Part shown: positions 12,291-22,513 of the stretch, piece by piece | How positions within the stretch are numbered: the stretch's first letter is position 1 | How the letters are laid out: each line of letters starts with the position of its first letter | NCBI GenBank assembly: GCA_001077715.1 | Contig: CP011126.1 | Location: forward strand, 1-64,000 | Source of the DNA: Candidatus Coxiella mudrowiae | Lineage (GTDB): Bacteria > Pseudomonadota > Gammaproteobacteria > Coxiellales > Coxiellaceae | Reading direction: 5' to 3' | Length of the DNA: 64,000 bases | Notes under the pieces: model-generated | Databases searched by the model: none | Told to the model about the DNA's origin: nothing | The model's input: only the letters and a program-made list of their open reading frames with translations | Translations under genes and position numbers: made by a program

Positions 12291-13335
12291 GAGTAGGGAT
12301 CCCCATTATTGTGAATTGGTTACTATGCAATTGGTATGGATCGTAACTTGCTTGGGCCATATTGGCAATTTAATTTCCTCGAACTAAATCACGAGAAATC
12401 GGGAACTTATCACTACCATCCAACAAAGTAAAGTGGCTAAAACATCCACGGCATAAGCCTGCCATTGCTCTTTAGTTATCGTTAAGGAGGGGTGTGATAT
12501 CGCATCATCTGTAATTTAGCGGGGAGCCGAACATAAATTAATTTCGTGCCTAACGAAGAAATTTCCGTTTGTGGTTTTAAATTCGGAATTTGTGGTTTTA
12601 AATTCGGAACAGGATGCGAGCTAATTAGGCCAAAATATTCTTTGGCTAACGCCAATATATTTTGTAGTTTAACATCCCCTAACTATTACGAGGATGGCAT
12701 TATATAGGTACATACCAAGTATGGTACCAATTTTGCACGTCTTGCACCCTTTGCTTTGCACCCTCATGTGTTGAAGATCCGTCATCCAACCAATAGCTTG
12801 ATGATGATATGGATTATTAACAAATGCTGTTGCTATAAAGCGTTCAAGAAGTTAAGGCGACAGGGTTATCATCAAAACGCATTCGCCGTTCTTCCATGAC
12901 CACTTGAATTTCTTTATTTAAAGTCAGCTGGATTAAGTAATAAATTTCTCATGCGATCAGCTTCTAGATTAAATGCAATAGGTAGCTGATCAGAACTCAC
13001 GTTCAAAATGAACAATAAAATCGTCGGCGGTCATAGCATTTTACTCAGCACCGAGGTCACTTATAGTCTTTTCGAAAACACCAGCGGGATATTTTTCCGT
13101 GCCACGAAAAATCATATATTCCAGTACATAAGAAATCCCCGTGATACCATCGGATTCACAACTCCCTCCAACTTTATACCAGACCAAAGAAAACATGACT
13201 AGTGCGTGATGGTCTTCTTCAAGAATCAATTTGAGGCCATTTTTCAATTGATATTCATGAATAGCGGCTGCTTGAGCTTCCCCGACCCAAACAATAAATA
13301 ATTAATAAACTAATTAAACTGCATTGCTTTAGTAT
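12290..13335 (-). pseudogene. M16-family zinc peptidase (first of a tandem pair), broken
   Basis: N-terminal piece at 13041-13247: KNGLKLILEEDHHALVMFS, WYKVGGSCE, then GISYVLEYMIFRGTEKYP, which aligns with the family zinc motif HxLEHMxFKGT. Both zinc-binding histidines read as tyrosine. Further pieces follow in shifting frames: HHQAIGWMTDL, VGDVKLQNILALAKEYFG-like text near 12640-12690, and ANMAQASYDPYQLHSNQFTI with SLAELKKAL near 12270-12370. A 21-bp tandem duplication lies at 12568-12609. The upstream minus-strand text has an alanine-rich end (GEAQAAA), suggesting an export signal. Transcribed toward rsmD and divergent from ftsY. Confidence 0.85.
12568..12609 (+). repeat. 21-bp tandem duplication in M16 relic
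   Basis: A 21-bp unit beginning TTTGTGGTTTTAAATTC occurs twice in perfect tandem (12568-12588, 12589-12609). The unit keeps the reading frame, adding seven residues. Confidence 0.95.
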
Positions 13336-13406
13336 TCTATGCCCTGCAACCGTTCAATGTTACGATACAATTCACATTGTATCTGTTTTCAACAGGAATG
13401 CCATCT

Positions 13407-14387
13407 ATGATATTTCGGTTTTCAAAATCAAAACGTCACGCAGAAGAAGCTAACGAAGAAGAGCTCCCTTTACCGCCAAAGAAGAAATGGCTCGGCCGGC
13501 TTAGTGAAAGTTTAAAACGCACCCGTCATCGATTCAGCGATAGGTTGGGAAATCTAATTCTCGAAAAAAAAACAATTGATGCTACACTTCTAGAAGAATT
13601 AAAAACGATTCTGCTCTCAGCTGATGTAGGTGTGGAAGCCAGCCAAACTATCCTCAGTAATCTCTCTCAACAAATTACTTGGAAGTCGTTAGCCGATTCA
13701 ACGGAACTAATTAATGCGCTCAAAAATCAATTGCTTTCAATTCTTGAACCTTGTCAAAAACCTCTGGAAATCACTCAATCGCCTTTTGTTATTTTAATGG
13801 TGGGAGTCAACGGCGTAGGAAAAACAACTACCATCGCTAAGCTTGCTTATTTCTACCAGTCTCAAGGAAAGAGAATTATGCTAGCGGCAGGTGATACTTT
13901 CAGAGCAGCTGCTATCGAGCAACTTCAAACATGGGGAGAACATAATAATATGCCTGTGATCGCTCAACGTCCAGGCGCAGATAGCGCTTCCGTTATCTAC
14001 AACGCACTAGAAGCAACGAGCACAAGAAATTATAATATATTAATCGCTGACACCGCCGGTCGCTTGCACACTCAATTACATCTTATGGATGAGTTAAAAA
14101 AAATTAAGCGCGTCATGAAAAAGGTCAATCCTGAAGCGCCTCACGAAATTCTGCTTGTTATTGATGCAGGAACGGGACAAAATGCACTCAATCAAGCAAA
14201 CCAATTTAATGAATATATTGGACTGACAGGCATCGTCCTCACTAAATTAGATGGAACAGCAAAAGGAGGTGTAATTTTCGCCATCGCTCAGAAAATGCAT
14301 TTGCCTATCCGTTTTATCGGTATTGGCGAACAAGTCGATGACTTAAGACCTTTTAATGCTAAAGAATTTATCGACGCATTATTTTAA
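13407..14387 (+). CDS. ftsY: Signal recognition particle receptor FtsY
   Basis: SRP-receptor GTPase that docks ribosome-nascent-chain complexes at the inner membrane. The NG domain is complete: GVNGVGKTTTIAKLA (G1), ADTAGRLHTQ (G3), TKLDGTAKGG (G4/G5 region), ending FNAKEFIDALF. The acidic N-terminal A domain is short (about 30 residues, EEANEEELPLPPKKK). ATG at 13407 is preferred because AGGA at 13394 is 9 bases upstream; a frame with ATG at 13398 or a TTG at 13377 is also open. Originally the head of an ftsY-ftsE-ftsX operon, of which only ftsY survives. Confidence 0.95.
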   Translation: MIFRFSKSKRHAEEANEEELPLPPKKKWLGRLSESLKRTRHRFSDRLGNLILEKKTIDATLLEELKTILLSADVGVEASQTILSNLSQQITWKSLADSTELINALKNQLLSILEPCQKPLEITQSPFVILMVGVNGVGKTTTIAKLAYFYQSQGKRIMLAAGDTFRAAAIEQLQTWGEHNNMPVIAQRPGADSASVIYNALEATSTRNYNILIADTAGRLHTQLHLMDELKKIKRVMKKVNPEAPHEILLVIDAGTGQNALNQANQFNEYIGLTGIVLTKLDGTAKGGVIFAIAQKMHLPIRFIGIGEQVDDLRPFNAKEFIDALF

Positions 14388-14768
14388 GGAGTCATTCGTG
14401 ATTCGTTTTATCAACGTCACCAAAAACTATTCAAACGGAAATCAAGCACTTAATAATATTTCTTTTAATTTGAAACAAGGAGAAATGGCCTTCTTGACTT
14501 GGTATTCGGGAGCCAGAAAAACTACATTATTAAAACTGATGATGATGGTAGAATGTATTACTCGATGGCAAATTTATATAAATAATCGAAATTTATCACG
14601 CCTTTCCAAAAGACAAATCCCCTATTTATGCCACCATATAGGGATGATTTTTCAGAATCCCCAATTACTTTAACATACCATCGCACCGTTTTTGATAATG
14701 TTGCTATTACCTTAGTTATTTCAGGCTATCGGCATCAAGAAATTAACCGGTGTGTTCGTGCAGCATTG

Positions 14769-14800
14769 AATAAAGTCAGATTATAATAAAGTCAGATTAT
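14769..14800 (+). repeat. 16-bp tandem duplication in ftsE relic
   Basis: AATAAAGTCAGATTAT is repeated perfectly (14769-14784, 14785-14800); it shifts the frame and adds stops. Confidence 0.95.
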
Positions 14801-14918
14801 TAAAAAAAGAAAATTTATATCCTTCTACTCTATCGAGTGGTGAAAACCAACGTACGTATCGGGATTGCATGGGCTATTATTAACAAACCAATGATTGTTT
14901 TAGCTGACGAACCTACGT

Positions 14919-14948
14919 GTAGTTTAGACCCTGGTAGTTTAGACCCTG
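14919..14948 (+). repeat. 15-bp tandem duplication in ftsE relic
   Basis: GTAGTTTAGACCCTG is repeated perfectly (14919-14933, 14934-14948) at the Walker B/D-loop coding position. Confidence 0.95.
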
Positions 14949-14989
14949 AGCGAGCCTTTTATTTATTTTACAAAACTTCCAAGCTCTAA

Positions 14990-15805
14990 GCAAACCCTGA
15001 AATGGACAAGAAACTATTTCGCTTTATCTAAAATTAAATTACTCCAGAATCCTAAATAAAAACATTCATTGCTCAGCTCAAAAAATCGCAACGATATTTT
15101 CCACATTCAATATATTTCTCCTTCCTTGGGTTGGGGCTTAATGAATTAAAAAAAATCGATGTCTCTCAAAAATGTAATTGATACCTTAATAATCCAATCC
15201 GTTGCCTCCAGATCGTTGTTTCTTCCAAAAATAATAATTTCCATAATTTGTAAGGTTTAATAATGGACCTTAAGTCCTTTGCTTTAGTAGATACCGAGCA
15301 ATTCGATTTAACGTGGGTAAAACGCTTGCATTATTTTGTCGTTCTTGGACAACGAATTATCGACACCTTAGCCATTTTATTTGGGATCGGAATAATTTTA
15401 ATTATCGGCAATACCATTCGATTAACGACAGAGAGCCATCACCAAGAAATTATTATTCTCAAATTAGTGGGAACTACGCCTAGCTTCATTCGCCGTCTTT
15501 TGCCTTATCCTGGTTTCTTTTATAGCTTATCTGGTGGTTTTCTCGCATGGCTTAATTGTTATAGTTTAATGTTGTGGGCAGTTGCCTCCAACGTTGAACA
15601 TTTGGCAGCTACTTACAATAACCATTTCCTGATTATAAGCGGCGCGAGCGTCCAAGTCGGCTTCGAAATACTCTTTTTTTCAATTTTTATGGGTCTCTGC
15701 GGATCTTGGCTCGCCATCTATCGCCAAGAGCCTGTTTTCAAATTCGCTAGCAGGCTAACTATTCCCAAACGTTCTTTGCACTTAGCTAAAAAGCCTATTC
15801 CATAG
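14990..15805 (+). pseudogene. ftsX: Cell division membrane protein FtsX, broken
   Basis: The C-terminal half is open (15263-15805, 180 residues): DLTWVKRLHYFVVLGQRIID, a membrane helix, then IRLTTESHHQEIIILKLVGTT, the conserved cytosolic loop of FtsX/permease-like proteins, and two to three more hydrophobic segments ending near VGFEILFFSIFMGLCGSWLA. The N-terminal half (14990-15260) is reduced to fragments such as SKIKLLQNPK and QYISPSLGWGL in two frames. FtsX is the membrane partner of FtsE. The open half could still be translated but lacks the first membrane helix and most of the periplasmic loop. Confidence 0.85.
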
Positions 15806-16650
15806 TCGTTCACGTGCTTCTCGATCTATCCTCTTTCTCGTCTTCAATAAGGGTCTCTAAAAGAGTATCCTTAAACGCCGCATTTCTTGTCGATACAGAC
15901 TAACGAGTTCCTAAAAAAGGCTTAGGGCGATTGCCTTCTGATATAGCCTAAATAACTTTCTCTTTGACATATCTCATTTCCCCCTCATCCTTATCTTCTG
16001 AAAAAAAGTAAACTGGTCTAAATGACTGATAACACCTTATTCATCCTGTCTCTCAATACAAATCCCATTCGCTACAACAGTGTTTAACTTTCTCAGTATA
16101 GTGTGCAATAAGTTCTTCTATTGGTTTTGGCCGCTGGGGCCGGGCCACAATCCACTATTTTGGAAATCACTTGCCTCATTGCATAGAACATGGCTTCAGG
16201 AGCACACCCTGCTCGAGAAAATTCATAATCTTGTACCCAACCCGTCGTATCCCAAGAAGAATCTTCTTTAATCGTAATACCATTCCACGCACAGTACGCT
16301 TTAACGGAATCACAATAACGAGACCAATCGTGTTTTTTCCCTATTTCCTCTCAGACCTTCACTATTTACATAATACCGCCAGCAAGTTCTTTTATAGCCT
16401 AACACCATAGTTAGTAAAGTATGGTTTAATTAAACTCTGATTTGAAGTTTCAAATAATGCATATAAACCTTGCTTTAATTTCATTATTTCCTCCATCCGC
16501 TATCATTCTCATTATACGAATAAAAAATGAGATTATGACAACAACTCTCTGAAATTACGAGAGAGCCACATAGCACTGATCCGGAAACAATGTTAAAATA
16601 AGCGCTCTCAAAAAATATCAACCTATTTAAATATTGAACAAAATACGCCA
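15806..16650 (-). pseudogene. Unrecognised degraded gene on the minus strand
   Basis: No long frame exists between ftsX and rpoH. On the minus strand around 16400-16130 one frame reads HDWSRYCDSVKAYCAWNG, ITIKEDSSWDTTGWVQDYEF, SRAGCAPEAMFYAMRQVISK before a stop at about 16060. This reads like real protein (tryptophan- and cysteine-rich, no low complexity) but I do not recognise the family. The rest of the stretch, 15806-16050 and 16440-16640, shows nothing clear apart from the likely rpoH upstream region. Plus-strand frames at 16080-16410 are shadows of it. Confidence 0.4.
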
Positions 16651-17513
16651 TGAATCAATTTCTAACACAAGTAGAAGAACGATCATTATCGATTGGAAGT
16701 TTAGGTAGCTATATTAGCTGGGTCAATCGTATTCCCATGCTAAGCGCCAAGGAAGAACACGAACTCGCTACCCAATTTCGGCAAAACAATGATCTTGAAG
16801 CAGCCAGAAAGCTCGTCCTTTCCCACCTACGATTTGTTGTTCGGATTGCACGAGGGTATTCGGGTTATGGCTTATCTCAAGCAGACTTAATTCAAGAAGG
16901 GAATATTGGCTTGATGAAGGCCGTTAAACGATTTAACCCTAAAATAGGTGTTCGCTTGGTCTCCTTCGCTATTCATTGGATCCGCGCTGAAGTACATGAA
17001 TTTATTCTTAAAAATTGGCGTATTGTTAAAATTGCCACCACCAAAGCACAGCGAAAACTCTTTTTTAATCTGCGTAAACATGCAAAAAAACGAGGCTGGT
17101 TTAGTGACCACGAGGTAGCCGCTTTAGCCGAAGAGCTCAACCTAAATGCCAAAGATGTGCGACAAATGGAAGAAAGGCTAAACAGCCACGATGAAGCTTT
17201 TGACGGTATTGATGATGAGGGTGATGGAGGAAATGCAGGCTGGGCTGCACCAGCCCATTACCTGGAAGATAAACGCTATAATCCCGCTATACAATTAGAG
17301 CGAAGTGACTGGTCAGAAGATCAAGAACAGCGCCTTCATAAAGCACTTGAGATCTTAGATGAACGCAGTCGAGATATTCTCCATCAACGTTGGCTAAATG
17401 AAGAAAAGCTCACTCTGAATGAATTAGCAGAAAAATATACGGTTTCAGCAGAACGAATTCGTCAACTCGAAAAAAACGCTATGCAGAAAATTCGCGAGGC
17501 AATGACTGCTTAA
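16650..17513 (+). CDS. rpoH: RNA polymerase heat-shock sigma factor RpoH (sigma 32)
   Basis: 287 residues. Directs RNA polymerase to heat-shock promoters. Region 2 is conserved ([37 protein letters not shown]), followed by the sigma-32-specific box [10 protein letters not shown] at about residues 131-140, and region 4 with a helix-turn-helix ([20 protein letters not shown]). The box separates it from RpoD and RpoS. It follows the ftsY-ftsE-ftsX remains, the classical position of rpoH in gammaproteobacteria. com1 follows 28 bases downstream. Confidence 0.96.
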   Translation: MNQFLTQVEERSLSIGSLGSYISWVNRIPMLSAKEEHELATQFRQNNDLEAARKLVLSHLRFVVRIARGYSGYGLSQADLIQEGNIGLMKAVKRFNPKIGVRLVSFAIHWIRAEVHEFILKNWRIVKIATTKAQRKLFFNLRKHAKKRGWFSDHEVAALAEELNLNAKDVRQMEERLNSHDEAFDGIDDEGDGGNAGWAAPAHYLEDKRYNPAIQLERSDWSEDQEQRLHKALEILDERSRDILHQRWLNEEKLTLNELAEKYTVSAERIRQLEKNAMQKIREAMTA

Positions 17514-17541
17514 TCTTCAATTTTATAAAGAAGGAATTATC

Positions 17542-18372
17542 GTGAAAAAATGTTTTACTTTGTCCACTGTGTTTTCAGTTGCAATTCTGAGCGCTAATTT
17601 TAGCATAGCTGCTCCCTTAAATCCACCAACTGTGCCTCAACCTCCTGACGTCAGAGCACCAGCAGAAACCGCAACGTTCACACCCGAACAAAAACAAGAA
17701 ATAGAAAAAATTATTTACGAGTATTTGATTAACAACCCCGAAGTATTAGTAGAGTCCTCCCAGGGATTACAAAAGGAAGAAGAAGCTCGACAACAACAAC
17801 AAACTCAGGTGGCGATTAAGAAGAATGCACAAAAGCTCTTTCAAGATCCAGCTTCACCCATGGCAGGCAATCCGAATGGGAACGTTACGTTAGTAGAATT
17901 CTTCGATTATCAATGCAGTCACTGTAAGGAAATGAACCCGGTGATTCAAAATTTAGTAAAACAAAATAAAAACCTTCGTCTCGTTTTCAAAGAACTTCCC
18001 ATTTTTGGAGGTCAATCCCAATTTACTGCTAAAGCTTCCTCGGCATCCCTAAGACAAGGCAAATATTACGCTTTTCATGGTGCCCTCCTTAGCGTCGATA
18101 AGCCATTAACCAATAAAATTGTTTTTCAAACGGCAGAAAAAGTGGACCTAAATGTAGACCAGTTGAAAAAGGATATGGAAGACTATTCTATCCAAGAACA
18201 ACTTAAAGATAATTTCCAATTAGCACAGGCTTTACAACTGGTCGGTACTCCAACTTTCGTTGTGGGTAATAAATCGCTAGATCAATTTCATTTTATTCCT
18301 GGAGCGACTTCGCAGAAAAATATGCAAGATGCGATTAACCAAGTGGCGAATGCCAATACGAAAAATAAATAA
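17542..18372 (+). CDS. com1: Com1-type DsbA-family outer membrane/periplasmic thioredoxin-fold protein
   Basis: 276 residues, GTG start after AAGGAA. N-terminal signal peptide (KKCFTLSTVFSVAILSANF, then AAP). A low-complexity proline/glutamine stretch follows (about 25-50), then a helix with NNPEVLVESSQGLQKEEEAR, then a DsbA/thioredoxin fold with VEFFDYQCSHCKEMNPV (CxxC = CSHC near residue 132), KELPIFGGQSQ, and the cis-Pro loop GTPTFVVGN. It closely resembles the immunodominant 27-kDa Com1 antigen of Coxiella burnetii, the strongest single pointer to Coxiella here. Likely a thiol oxidoreductase; the physiological substrate is not known to me. Confidence 0.93.
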   Translation: MKKCFTLSTVFSVAILSANFSIAAPLNPPTVPQPPDVRAPAETATFTPEQKQEIEKIIYEYLINNPEVLVESSQGLQKEEEARQQQQTQVAIKKNAQKLFQDPASPMAGNPNGNVTLVEFFDYQCSHCKEMNPVIQNLVKQNKNLRLVFKELPIFGGQSQFTAKASSASLRQGKYYAFHGALLSVDKPLTNKIVFQTAEKVDLNVDQLKKDMEDYSIQEQLKDNFQLAQALQLVGTPTFVVGNKSLDQFHFIPGATSQKNMQDAINQVANANTKNK

Positions 18373-18514
18373 AAGCTATTACCCACCTTTTATTTTCGAT
18401 CTTCAACCACAGAAGAGGGAAAAATAGTGTTTTTATTGGTATTTTATTTGAGTAGCTTCCGGGTACCGGGTACTTGTCTGGCTTTCCATTCCAGATCGTG
18501 ATAAAAGTCTGCAA

Positions 18515-19423
18515 ATGAAATCATCACAACGGATCAATTTTCAGCAAACCATCTTCACCTTGCACGAATACTGGGACCAGCAAGGTTGTGTTTTGCTCCA
18601 ACCTCTAGACATTGAAGTAGGAGCAGGCACCTTTCATCCGGCTACTTTTTTACGGGCGATCGGTCCTGAACCTTGGCGAGCTGCTTATGTTCAACCTTCT
18701 CGACGACCTACGGATGGTCGATATGGAAATAACCCCAATCGCACCCAACATTATTATCAATATCAAGTCGTCTTAAAACCCTCCCCGGATAATATCCAGG
18801 AACTCTATCTCGGTTCATTAAAAGCATTGGGGATCGATCCTTTAACCCACGATATCCGCTTCGTAGAAGACAATTGGGAAGCTCCGACATTAGGTTCCTG
18901 GGGGGTGGGATGGGAAGTTTGGCAAGATGGAATGGAAATTAGTCAGTTTACTTATTTTCAACAAATCGGTGGCCTTTCATGCAAACCTGTAACTGGGGAA
19001 ATTACTTATGGTTTAGAACGATTAGCCATGTTTCTCCAAGGTGTAGACAACATATTTGATTTAATCTGGACAGAAGGGTCTGATAGACCTATCACCTATG
19101 GTCAAATTTTCCATCAAAACGAAGTTGAAATGTCAGCTTATAATTTTGAACACGCCAATGTGGACTCTCTCTTCAATCATTTTGATTTTTACGAAAAAGA
19201 GGCTGAACGATTAATTAAAGCAAAAATTCCTCTTGCAGCTTATGAAATGGTATTAAAAGCTTCCCATACTTTTAATCTTTTAGATGCCCGAAAAGCTATT
19301 TCGGTTACCGAACGGCAGAGTTATATCTTGCGCGTTAGAAAATTAGCCTATGCGGTAGCAAAAGCGTACTACTCAGCGAGAGAAGAACTTGGTTTTCCAA
19401 TGTTAAAGGCAGCGAGAGTGTAA
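18515..19423 (+). CDS. glyQ: Glycyl-tRNA synthetase alpha subunit
   Basis: 302 residues, near the usual 300 for the alpha chain of the bacterial alpha2beta2 enzyme. It holds the class II catalytic core: [60 protein letters not shown]-like text (here GRYGNNPNR) and [19 protein letters not shown] (motif 3). The stop overlaps the glyS start by one base (TAATG at 19421-19425), indicating coupled translation. The upstream 140 bases contain no recognisable gene. Confidence 0.97.
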   Translation: MKSSQRINFQQTIFTLHEYWDQQGCVLLQPLDIEVGAGTFHPATFLRAIGPEPWRAAYVQPSRRPTDGRYGNNPNRTQHYYQYQVVLKPSPDNIQELYLGSLKALGIDPLTHDIRFVEDNWEAPTLGSWGVGWEVWQDGMEISQFTYFQQIGGLSCKPVTGEITYGLERLAMFLQGVDNIFDLIWTEGSDRPITYGQIFHQNEVEMSAYNFEHANVDSLFNHFDFYEKEAERLIKAKIPLAAYEMVLKASHTFNLLDARKAISVTERQSYILRVRKLAYAVAKAYYSAREELGFPMLKAARV

Positions 19424-21492
19424 TGCTTACCCAAGATTTTTTGTTGGAAATTGGTTGCGAAGAATTACCTCCACGTACCTTGGATAAATTATCGTGTACC
19501 TTGTCTCAAAATATTAAAAGAGAACTCGAAAAAGTTGAGCTGTCTTTCGAATCTATTCACCGTTATGCAACCCCTCGCAGATTAGCGGTATTAATAAAAA
19601 GTTTAACATCGGAACAGCCACCACGTACTTTAGAACGTCAAGGTCCTAGCGTAAAAGCGGCCTTTACTAAAGATGGCACCCCCACAATAGCCTGTTTAGG
19701 ATTTGCTCGTTCCTGCGGTGTTTTAACGGATCAGCTTCAAATAAAAGAAAGAGAAAAAAAAGCATTTATTTATTGTCGAATTAAACAGCCGGGCCAAGCC
19801 ACCTGTAAATTACTTCCCGAAATTATTCAATCTGCCATCAAAAACCTCTCTATTCCTAAAGCAATGCGCTGGGGGAGTCATCCTGAATCTTTTGTGCGCC
19901 CGGTTCGTTGGGTAACAATGTTATTTGATAAAGAGATCGTACCAACAACCCTTTTAGGCCATGCAGCGGATCGCAAAACGTTTGGGAATCGTTTCCATCA
20001 CCCAAAGGGTATTACCATCACCCAACCTAGCGACTACCAGCAATTACTGCTAAACCATGGAATGGTTATCGCTGATTTTGATAAGCGACGCGAAAAAATC
20101 CGCGAGTTAATTAAAAAAACTGCGGCCTCAAAAGGAGAAGTAATAATTGATGAGGATCTACTAAAAGAAGTAACTGGGATGGTCGAATGGCCCGTAGCAC
20201 TATTGGGCCATTTTAAACTGGGGTTTCTAAAGCTTCCCCCTGAAGTATTAATCACCACCATGAAAGTTCACCAACGCTGCTTCCCTATAAAAAATAATCA
20301 AGGTGATCTCTTGCCTTATTTTATTCTCATCAGCAATATTGCAAGCAAAGATCCTAAATACGTTATTGAAGGAAATGAGCGAGTCATAAATGCAAGATTA
20401 TCAGATGCCTCCTTTTTCTATCACAACGACCTTAAAGTATCACTCGAAAGTCGACTCCGAAAACTATCAGGAATTATTTTTCAGCAACAATTGGGAACCC
20501 TAGCGGATAAAACTACACGCATATACAAACTTACTGATTTCATTGCCAAGCAAATTAAAGTCGATGAAAAGCTAACAAAAAGAGCGGCCTTATTAGCCAA
20601 ATGTGATTTGCTCAGCGAAATGGTTTATGAATTTCCCAGTTTACAAGGGACAATGGGTTATTATTATGCTTTACATGATAAAGAATCTAACATCATCGCC
20701 CAAGGAATTAAAGATCATTATTTACCGAGGTTTTCAGGAGATGAGCTTCCAAAAAACTTAGAAGGGGTCTGCGTGGCTTTAGCAGATCGCTTAGACACAC
20801 TTATCGGCATTATCGGTATCAATAAATCCCATACGGGCGATAAAGATCCATTTGCCTTGCGCCGAGCCGCTCTAGGAATTTTACGCCTTTTAATTGAAAA
20901 AGAACTTCCACTTGATTTATTAGAGTTATTAAAAGAATCAGAAAAAAATTATATTCACCAATTACCCAACCATAATGTGGTCAATCAATCCTTCAATTTC
21001 ATTATCGAACGGCTTCGCGCTTGGTATCTTGAAAAAAATGTATCTCCTGCAGTTTTTATGGCAGTCCTTTCTGCTCATCCTACAGAACCACTTGATTTTG
21101 ATCGGCGTATTAAGGCCGTTCAGTATTTTCAAACCTTGCCTGAAGCTAACGCCCTAACGGCTGCCTACAAGCGGGTAAGCAATATTTTAAAAAAACAATC
21201 GTCCGAAATGGCGGCCGATCATATCGATACTTCTCTATTCGATTCGGATGTGGAACGCGACCTAGCCGAAGCACTTAAAATTCATACAAAATCAGTCAAT
21301 AATCTGTACAAAAAATCGGACTATACGAAAGCATTAAGTGAATTGGCCACATTAAAAGATCCTATTGATACGTTCTTCGATAAAGTCATGGTAATGGTCG
21401 ACGACAAAAAAAAACGTAACAATCGATTAGAACTCTTAACGTCGCTGAGACAGTTATTTACAAAAATTGCTGATATTTCTTTGTTAACATGA
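19423..21492 (+). CDS. glyS: Glycyl-tRNA synthetase beta subunit
   Basis: 689 residues, the usual length for the beta chain, which binds tRNA-Gly and is needed for aminoacylation. Conserved text: [20 protein letters not shown] at the start, FVRPVRWVTMLF, VITTMKVHQRCFPI, ARLSDASFFYHNDLK, and near the C-terminus DKVMVMVDDKKKRNNRL and LRQLFTKIADISLL. The ATG shares its first base with the glyQ stop. A dead rsmB begins directly after its stop. Confidence 0.97.
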   Translation: MLTQDFLLEIGCEELPPRTLDKLSCTLSQNIKRELEKVELSFESIHRYATPRRLAVLIKSLTSEQPPRTLERQGPSVKAAFTKDGTPTIACLGFARSCGVLTDQLQIKEREKKAFIYCRIKQPGQATCKLLPEIIQSAIKNLSIPKAMRWGSHPESFVRPVRWVTMLFDKEIVPTTLLGHAADRKTFGNRFHHPKGITITQPSDYQQLLLNHGMVIADFDKRREKIRELIKKTAASKGEVIIDEDLLKEVTGMVEWPVALLGHFKLGFLKLPPEVLITTMKVHQRCFPIKNNQGDLLPYFILISNIASKDPKYVIEGNERVINARLSDASFFYHNDLKVSLESRLRKLSGIIFQQQLGTLADKTTRIYKLTDFIAKQIKVDEKLTKRAALLAKCDLLSEMVYEFPSLQGTMGYYYALHDKESNIIAQGIKDHYLPRFSGDELPKNLEGVCVALADRLDTLIGIIGINKSHTGDKDPFALRRAALGILRLLIEKELPLDLLELLKESEKNYIHQLPNHNVVNQSFNFIIERLRAWYLEKNVSPAVFMAVLSAHPTEPLDFDRRIKAVQYFQTLPEANALTAAYKRVSNILKKQSSEMAADHIDTSLFDSDVERDLAEALKIHTKSVNNLYKKSDYTKALSELATLKDPIDTFFDKVMVMVDDKKKRNNRLELLTSLRQLFTKIADISLLT

Positions 21493-22513
21493 ATGTCCCC
21501 CGAAAAATCAGCGCTTATTCTAAGCGAAGTAATTGAAAAAAAGATCGCTGACGACTCTTTTACCCTACCAAAAAAATAATAAAGAGCAATCGCTTTTACA
21601 AAAGCTTTATTCTTTTACAAAAGCTTTATTATGGAGTTTTACGTTGGTACTTTAAATTAAAAATCATTACTCAAGCGTTGCTGCGTTCACCCTTAATTGA
21701 GAATTAATTTAACTAAAATAAGTCGAGATAATTATCTTAAATTGCTAAAGGAAAATAGAATTTCTGCACAAAAACTGGATCTCACGCCTACTGCCATTTA
21801 TCTCAAAGAACCTTGTCCCGTTTACCAATTGCCCGGATTTGATAAAGGTTATATTGTTCTGTGCAAGACATATCAGGACAATATGCTGCTTATCTTTTGA
21901 ACCTAGAGAATGATCAAACTGTTTTAGACGTGTGTACTGTGCACCGGGCAATAAAACCACTCACATTCTCGAACTTAACCACCCGTTGCGACAATTGATT
22001 GTATTATAGATAAAAGCGAACAACGATTAACAAGGATTAAAGAAAATGTGATTCGTTTAGGATCTATCACAAAAATCATTATAACTTTTATAGAGGCTGA
22101 TGCGCCCTAACCAAATCAATGGGCAGGGAAGAAAAATTACCTTCGAGTGAATTCTACTCGACGGCCCCTGTTGTACCTCTGGCGTCATCAGACGTCATTC
22201 GGATATCAAATTACTCCGCCAACCTTCGGATATAACCCAATAACACTATGAAGAACAATTGCGTCTTCTAAGCAGTCTATGGCAGCTACTAAAACCCCGA
22301 AGGTGCCTTGCCTTACTTTACTCAACGTGTTCCATCTTGCCTGATGAAAATGAAAAAGTCATTAATGCTTTTTTAACGACGCAAACTACCACCAAAACAT
22401 CCGCCCTAAAGGTTCTAGGGGCTATTTCATTAATTCACGGAATTTAAATTCTTCCCGGTCAAAATAGAGGCGATGGATTTTACTATGCGCTATTAAAAAA
22501 AATTATTCCTTAA
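21493..22513 (+). pseudogene. rsmB: 16S rRNA m5C967 methyltransferase RsmB, broken
   Basis: Starts right after glyS (MSPEKSALILSEVIEKKIAD). Readable middle piece 21697-21900: MRINLTKISRDNYLKLLKEN and YLKEPCPVYQLPGFDKGY, the family N-terminal/PUA-like link region. C-terminal piece near 22259-22500: LLSSLWQLLKP, LLYSTCSILPDENEKVINAF (keeping the catalytic-type Cys in TCS), then ILPGQNRGDGFYYALLKK. The SAM-binding core between 21900 and 22250 is scrambled. A 19-bp tandem duplication at 21593 adds a frameshift. It converges on uspA, with the 3' ends overlapping slightly. Confidence 0.87.
21593..21630 (+). repeat. 19-bp tandem duplication in rsmB relic
   Basis: CTTTTACAAAAGCTTTATT occurs twice in perfect tandem (21593-21611, 21612-21630); 19 is not a multiple of three, so it shifts the frame. 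Confidence 0.95.

Larger units (their letters stand above)
14398..14990 (+). pseudogene. ftsE: Cell division ABC ATPase FtsE, broken
   Basis: Starts with GTG 11 bases after ftsY, after AAGGAG: MIRFINVTKNYSNGNQALNNI is the FtsE N-terminus. The Walker A region reads WYSGARKTTLLK instead of GxSGAGKTTLLK, so the P-loop glycine is substituted. HIGMIFQNPQLL (Q-loop) ends the first frame at 14673. Beyond this FDNVAITLVISGY, STLSSGE-like text and LADEPT-like text (around 14910) remain in other frames. Two tandem duplications (14769-14800 and 14919-14948) lie inside. FtsEX controls septal peptidoglycan hydrolases; the function is lost here. Confidence 0.87.

Noticed and set aside
15808-15818. CACGTG core near 15810, also near 47625, 47918 and 56940, as possible further parS sites
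   Set aside because: The flanking bases do not match TGTTNCACGTGNAACA; only the hexamer core is shared.
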